The notes below the pieces were generated by a model. The model ran no database searches and was not told where the DNA came from. It saw only the letters and a program-made list of their open reading frames with translations. Made by a program: the position numbers and the translations under genes. A stretch of 33,966 nt of DNA from an uncultured Oscillospiraceae bacterium (GTDB lineage Bacteria; Bacillota; Clostridia; Oscillospirales; Oscillospiraceae): the NCBI GenBank assembly GCA_944385035.1, contig CALWVV010000021.1, forward strand, positions 1-33,966, read 5' to 3'. Below are positions 31,205 to 33,966 of the stretch, one piece after another (position 1 is the first letter of the stretch; each line of letters starts with the position of its first letter).

Positions 31205-32122
31205 TTACTTGATCATGGAGGCGACCTCGGCGGCGAAGTCGTCCTCGGCCTTCTCGATGCCCTCGCCGGTGGCGAAACGGGTGAAGGCCTTTACCTGGAT
31301 GGAGCCGCCCAGCTGCTTGGCAACCTCAGCCACGTGCTTCTCCACGGAGATCTTGTTCTCCTTCACGAAGGCCTGCTGCAGCAGGCAGTTCTCCTCGTAG
31401 TACTTGCCCAGCTTGCCCATAACAATGCCTTCCTTCACCTTGTCGGGCTTGGAAGCCATCTTGGGATCGTTGGCCATCAGAGCCAGCTGGATCTCCTTCT
31501 CCTTGTCCAGGGTGGACTGATCCACGTCGGACTTGTCCAGGAAGGTGGGGTTCATGGCGCAGATCTGCATGGCCACGTCCTTGCCCAGCTCGATCACCTT
31601 GTCGGCGTCGATGCCCTCAACAGCCAGGTTCACCAGCACGCCAACCTTGCCGCCCATGTGGATATAGGGCACGTTCACGCCGTCAGCGTAGCGCACGAAG
31701 CGGCGGATCTGGATGTTCTCGCCGATGGCCAGCACCTTGTCAGCGGTAACGTCGGCCACGGTGCGGTCGGTGCCGGGGTACTTGCAGGCCTTCAGGGCCT
31801 CCACGTCGGCGGGGTTCTCCTTAGCAACCACGGAAGCGACAGCCTTGACGAAGTCCTGGAAGACCTCGTTCTTGGCCACGAAGTCGGTCTGGGAGTTGAC
31901 CTCAATGATCACGCCCACGCCGTTTTCCACGATGGCGTAAGACACGCCCTCAGCGGCAACCTTGCCAGCCTTCTTGGTCTGGGCAGCCAGGCCCTTCTCG
32001 CGCAGCCACTCAATGGCCTTGTCGAAGTCGCCCTCGGCCTCGGTGAGGGCCTTCTTGCAGTCCATCATGCCAACGCCGGTCATCTCGCGCAGCTTCTGTA
32101 CATCCTTAGCGGAAATAGCCAT
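31205..32122 (-). CDS. tsf: Translation elongation factor Ts
   Basis: EF-Ts of 305 aa, which recycles EF-Tu by exchanging GDP for GTP. The N-terminal UBA-like domain and the classic KLREMTGVGMMDCKKALTEAEGD segment are present, with NSQTDFVAKNEVF in the core domain and IRRFVRY in the following domain. ATG 32122 follows TGGAGG. It lies about 100 nt after rpsB, separated by an attenuator-like hairpin, in the usual rpsB-tsf order. Confidence 0.98.
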   Translation of the reverse strand: MAISAKDVQKLREMTGVGMMDCKKALTEAEGDFDKAIEWLREKGLAAQTKKAGKVAAEGVSYAIVENGVGVIIEVNSQTDFVAKNEVFQDFVKAVASVVAKENPADVEALKACKYPGTDRTVADVTADKVLAIGENIQIRRFVRYADGVNVPYIHMGGKVGVLVNLAVEGIDADKVIELGKDVAMQICAMNPTFLDKSDVDQSTLDKEKEIQLALMANDPKMASKPDKVKEGIVMGKLGKYYEENCLLQQAFVKENKISVEKHVAEVAKQLGGSIQVKAFTRFATGEGIEKAEDDFAAEVASMIK

Positions 32123-32173
32123 AATAACATTACCTCCATTTTATCTTCAGCCGGCCGGGGCCGGCTCCATGTC

Positions 32174-32211
32174 AAAATAAGAACAGCGTCCGCCCGCGCG
32201 GGCGGGCGCTG
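32174..32211 (-). terminator. Attenuator-like hairpin between rpsB and tsf
   Basis: On the minus strand, CAGCGCCCGCCCG and CGGGCGGACGCTG (32199-32211 with 32184-32196, one mismatch) form a hairpin followed by TTCTTATTTT. Partial termination here would keep tsf below rpsB expression. A second GC-rich palindrome at about 32151-32166 may restart structure before the tsf ribosome site. Confidence 0.6.
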
Positions 32212-32224
32212 TGTGAAAGCCAAA

Positions 32225-32953
32225 TTACTCGGCAGCGGGAGCCTCAGCCTCAGCGGCGGGAGCCTCGTCCTGGCCCTGCTTGCCCTCCTGGATGGCGTTG
32301 GCCATGACAGAGGAGATCAGCTTGATGGCGCGGATAGCGTCGTCGTTGCCGGGGATCACGTAGTCGATCTCATCGGGGTCGCAGTTGGTGTCCACGATGG
32401 CCACGATGGGGATGTTCAGCTTGCGGGCCTCGTTGATGGCGTTGCGCTCCTTGCGGGGGTCAACGACGAACAGGGCGCCGGGGAGCTTCTTCATCTCGGT
32501 GACGCCGCCCAGGTACTTCTCCAGCTTGGCGATCTCGCCCAGGTGCTTCATGACTTCCTTCTTGGGGAGCATGTCGAAGGTGCCGTCCTCCTGCATCTTC
32601 TTGAGCTGGTTCAGACGGTCCACGCGGGTGCGCATGGTCTTGAAGTTGGTCATCATGCCGCCCAGCCAACGGGCGTTGACGTAGTACATACCGCAGCGGG
32701 AAGCCTCTTCCTTGATGGCCTCCTGAGCCTGCTTCTTGGTGCCCACGAAGAGCAGGGACTGGCCGTTGGCGGCGATGTCACGCACGAAGGAGTAAGCCTC
32801 CTCCAGCTTCTTCACGGTCTTCTGCAGGTCAATGATATAGATACCATTGCGCTCGGTGTAGATGTAGGTGGCCATCTTGGGGTTCCACCGACGGGTCTGG
32901 TGGCCGAAGTGCACGCCGGCCTCCAGCAGCTGCTTCATAGATACGACTGCCAT
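32225..32953 (-). CDS. rpsB: 30S ribosomal protein S2
   Basis: A 242-aa ribosomal protein S2 of the small subunit. [45 protein letters not shown] and [11 protein letters not shown] are diagnostic, and the C-terminal extension is a low-complexity Ala/Glu tail ([13 protein letters not shown]). ATG 32953 follows CAGGAGG; the longer frame upstream crosses the leader and promoter. The gene is followed by tsf on the same transcript. Confidence 0.98.
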   Translation of the reverse strand: MAVVSMKQLLEAGVHFGHQTRRWNPKMATYIYTERNGIYIIDLQKTVKKLEEAYSFVRDIAANGQSLLFVGTKKQAQEAIKEEASRCGMYYVNARWLGGMMTNFKTMRTRVDRLNQLKKMQEDGTFDMLPKKEVMKHLGEIAKLEKYLGGVTEMKKLPGALFVVDPRKERNAINEARKLNIPIVAIVDTNCDPDEIDYVIPGNDDAIRAIKLISSVMANAIQEGKQGQDEAPAAEAEAPAAE

Positions 32954-33002
32954 AGTTTTTTCCTCCTGTTTTTCAGTTGATTCTTCTGGGGGCATCATGT
33001 CC

Positions 33003-33037
33003 TCCGCCAACCTGAGGTTTCCCAGGCACCGGGCGGA
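33003..33037 (-). promoter_or_regulatory. Structured leader of rpsB, possible S2 autoregulatory element
   Basis: The leader of about 110 nt between the promoter and rpsB can fold on the minus strand into TCCGCC...GGCGGA (33032-33037 with 33003-33008) enclosing a CCTG...CAGG stem (33023-33026 with 33011-33014). Ribosomal protein operons often carry such autoregulatory leaders; that S2 binds here is inference. Confidence 0.4.
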
Positions 33038-33068
33038 AAATCCGCACTCCCACGCATAATGCCTTGGT

Positions 33069-33097
33069 AGTATACCACGCTTTTTGCACGTATGCAA
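33069..33097 (-). promoter_or_regulatory. Sigma-A promoter of rpsB-tsf
   Basis: On the minus strand, TTGCAT (33092-33097), 17 nt and TATACT (33069-33074). Confidence 0.85.
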
Positions 33098-33194
33098 CTA
33101 TTTTTCCAAAAAACATTTAAAAATTTTCCAGCACAGCCGGGCGGAGGGAAGGCTTTCCCTCTGTCTGCATAGAATGAGAAAAGGGGGCGGTAGG

Positions 33195-33740
33195 ATGGAG
33201 AAGCGGATGGAGCTGACGGGCGGTGGCTGGCTGACTGTGCGTCGGGAGGGGCCCAGAGCCGTGTTTGAGGCAGTACGCCCCAATGATCAGAAAGGATTAT
33301 ATAAGGTATGGCTTCGGGGGACTTCGGGGAAAACGTTCCTGCTGGGTACCTTGGCGCCCCAGGACCGAGAACTGAGACTGAGACGTACCCTGTCTCTTGG
33401 AGAGCTGGAACAGGCTGGGTGTTGGCCGGAATTTCGGGCGGAGAGCGTGCTGGCCTTTTCTTTTGCGGAAAAGCAGGAGACAAATTGGTACTGTGAGCAG
33501 CATCCAGAGCGCTTTTTTACCGACCCGCTGCTGAAAAAGAATGTTCCCGGACCAATGCTTTGCCGCCGGGAAAAGAATGGCTTTTTGCTTGCGGCCCCCT
33601 TTCGTCCGGACCGGCCTGTGGCGCTGCCAAGTCTGTTCTGTCTGGCCAGGGTAGAGAAACTGCCATCAGGAATTCGCCTTGTCTGGCGGTTTGATGAAAA
33701 GGGCTGGCCCATTCCAGGAGGACATAAGGTAGGCGCATAG
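33195..33740 (+). CDS. Protein of unknown function
   Basis: A 181-aa soluble protein that I do not recognise. The N-terminal half looks like a small beta domain, with LTVRREGPRAVFEAVRPNDQ, KVWLRGTSGKTFLLGTLAP and an RLRRTLSLGELE stretch. The second half contains a Trp/Cys/Pro-rich segment (WYCEQHPERFFTDPLL, MLCRREKNG) and ends in RFDEKGWPIPGGHKVGA. No signal peptide, membrane helix or catalytic motif is visible. ATG 33195 was chosen after AAGGGGGCGGTAGG; ATG 33210 is possible, while the frame upstream of 33195 overlaps the rpsB promoter and is not supported. It is divergent from rpsB and upstream of a tRNA. Confidence 0.75.
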   Translation: MEKRMELTGGGWLTVRREGPRAVFEAVRPNDQKGLYKVWLRGTSGKTFLLGTLAPQDRELRLRRTLSLGELEQAGCWPEFRAESVLAFSFAEKQETNWYCEQHPERFFTDPLLKKNVPGPMLCRREKNGFLLAAPFRPDRPVALPSLFCLARVEKLPSGIRLVWRFDEKGWPIPGGHKVGA

Positions 33741-33823
33741 GGGGCGAAACAGTACCTGGAAGGGGCAAATTCTGGGCCGTAAAAAATTTTTTCAGAAAAA
33801 GGAAAAATTTTTGAAAAAAGGGG

Positions 33824-33852
33824 TTGCATTTTTCCGGAAGGCATGGTAATAT
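33824..33852 (+). promoter_or_regulatory. Promoter of the tRNA-Pro gene
   Basis: TTGCAT (33824-33829), 17 nt, TAATAT (33847-33852), about 43 nt before the mature tRNA 5' end. The region before it (33741-33823) holds only A/T-rich runs and no gene. Confidence 0.75.
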
Positions 33853-33894
33853 ACATAAGCTGTCTGACACGGACGGCGACACAAAAGAAAATAT

Positions 33895-33966
33895 CCGGGT
33901 GTGGCGAAGTTTGGTATCGCGCTTGAATGGGGTTCAAGAGGCCGCTGGTTCGAATCCAGTCACTCG
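33895..33966 (+). tRNA. tRNA-Pro (anticodon GGG), 3' end cut by the window
   Basis: A cloverleaf can be drawn: acceptor 5' arm CCGGGTG (33895-33901), D stem GCGA/TCGC, anticodon stem CTTGA/TCAAG with loop ATGGGGT and anticodon GGG at 33929-33931, five-nt variable loop, T arm GCTGG-TTCGAAT-CCAGT, and acceptor 3' arm CACTCG reaching the window end. The last acceptor base, discriminator and any encoded CCA are outside the window. Confidence 0.93.

Noticed and set aside
32138-32175. Separate promoter for tsf
   Set aside because: TTGACA is present on the minus strand but the nearest TAAAAT is 26 nt away, too far for a sigma-A promoter; the TTGACA is part of the sequence after the attenuator.
31334-32980. 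Plus-strand open frame of 548 codons
   Set aside because: Antisense to tsf and rpsB; the Leu/Val/His/Gly-rich translation mirrors the codon bias of highly expressed ribosomal genes.

Overview
The window is GC-rich Firmicute DNA from an anaerobic, endospore-forming bacterium. The complete spoIIIAA-AH operon, an Asp23 protein, an [FeFe]-hydrogenase, rubrerythrin, a PerR-type regulator and a tandem glycine riboswitch all fit a gut Clostridia/Oscillospirales lineage (Flavonifractor-like). That placement is inference from gene content and style, not a database result.

Layout. (1) 1-3.1 kb: the tail of a lysine-rich SKKDT-repeat protein, an OmpR-type two-component system, and a convergent nitroreductase. 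(2) 3.2-5.8 kb, minus strand: an autoregulated perR-hydA-rbr operon joining a peroxide sensor, an [FeFe]-hydrogenase and a rubrerythrin with rubredoxin domains at both ends. (3) 5.9-7.1 kb: an orphan PD-(D/E)XK-nuclease-like protein with a C-terminal zinc ribbon, divergent from perR. (4) 7.1-18.3 kb, plus strand: three consecutive repressor-plus-membrane-protein modules, each with its own promoter and palindromic operator: BlaI/M56 peptidase, PadR/DUF2812, and TetR/RND transporter/GLUG-coiled-coil surface protein. (5) 18.3-23.8 kb, minus strand: a branched-chain amino acid ABC transporter operon (binding protein, livH, livM, livG, livF). Its binding-protein gene carries an in-frame TAG, and LivG and LivM carry extra segments. 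(6) 24.0-25.8 kb: tandem glycine riboswitch, terminator and an AGCS Na+/alanine-glycine symporter. (7) 25.8-31.1 kb: sigma-E-type promoter, spoIIIAA-AH, then an Asp23-family gene with its own promoter. (8) 31.2-33.1 kb, minus strand: rpsB-tsf with a structured leader and an intergenic attenuator. (9) 33.2 kb to end: an unrecognised conserved-looking protein and a tRNA-Pro(GGG) cut by the window edge.

Best candidates for something new are the TetR-RND-GLUG module, in which a beta-type GLUG array is interrupted by about 350 residues of coiled coil and co-expressed with an RND pump; the PerR-controlled hydrogenase-rubrerythrin operon; the zinc-ribbon nuclease; and the amber codon in the LIV binding protein. 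Several long antisense ORFs are compositional shadows and are not annotated.
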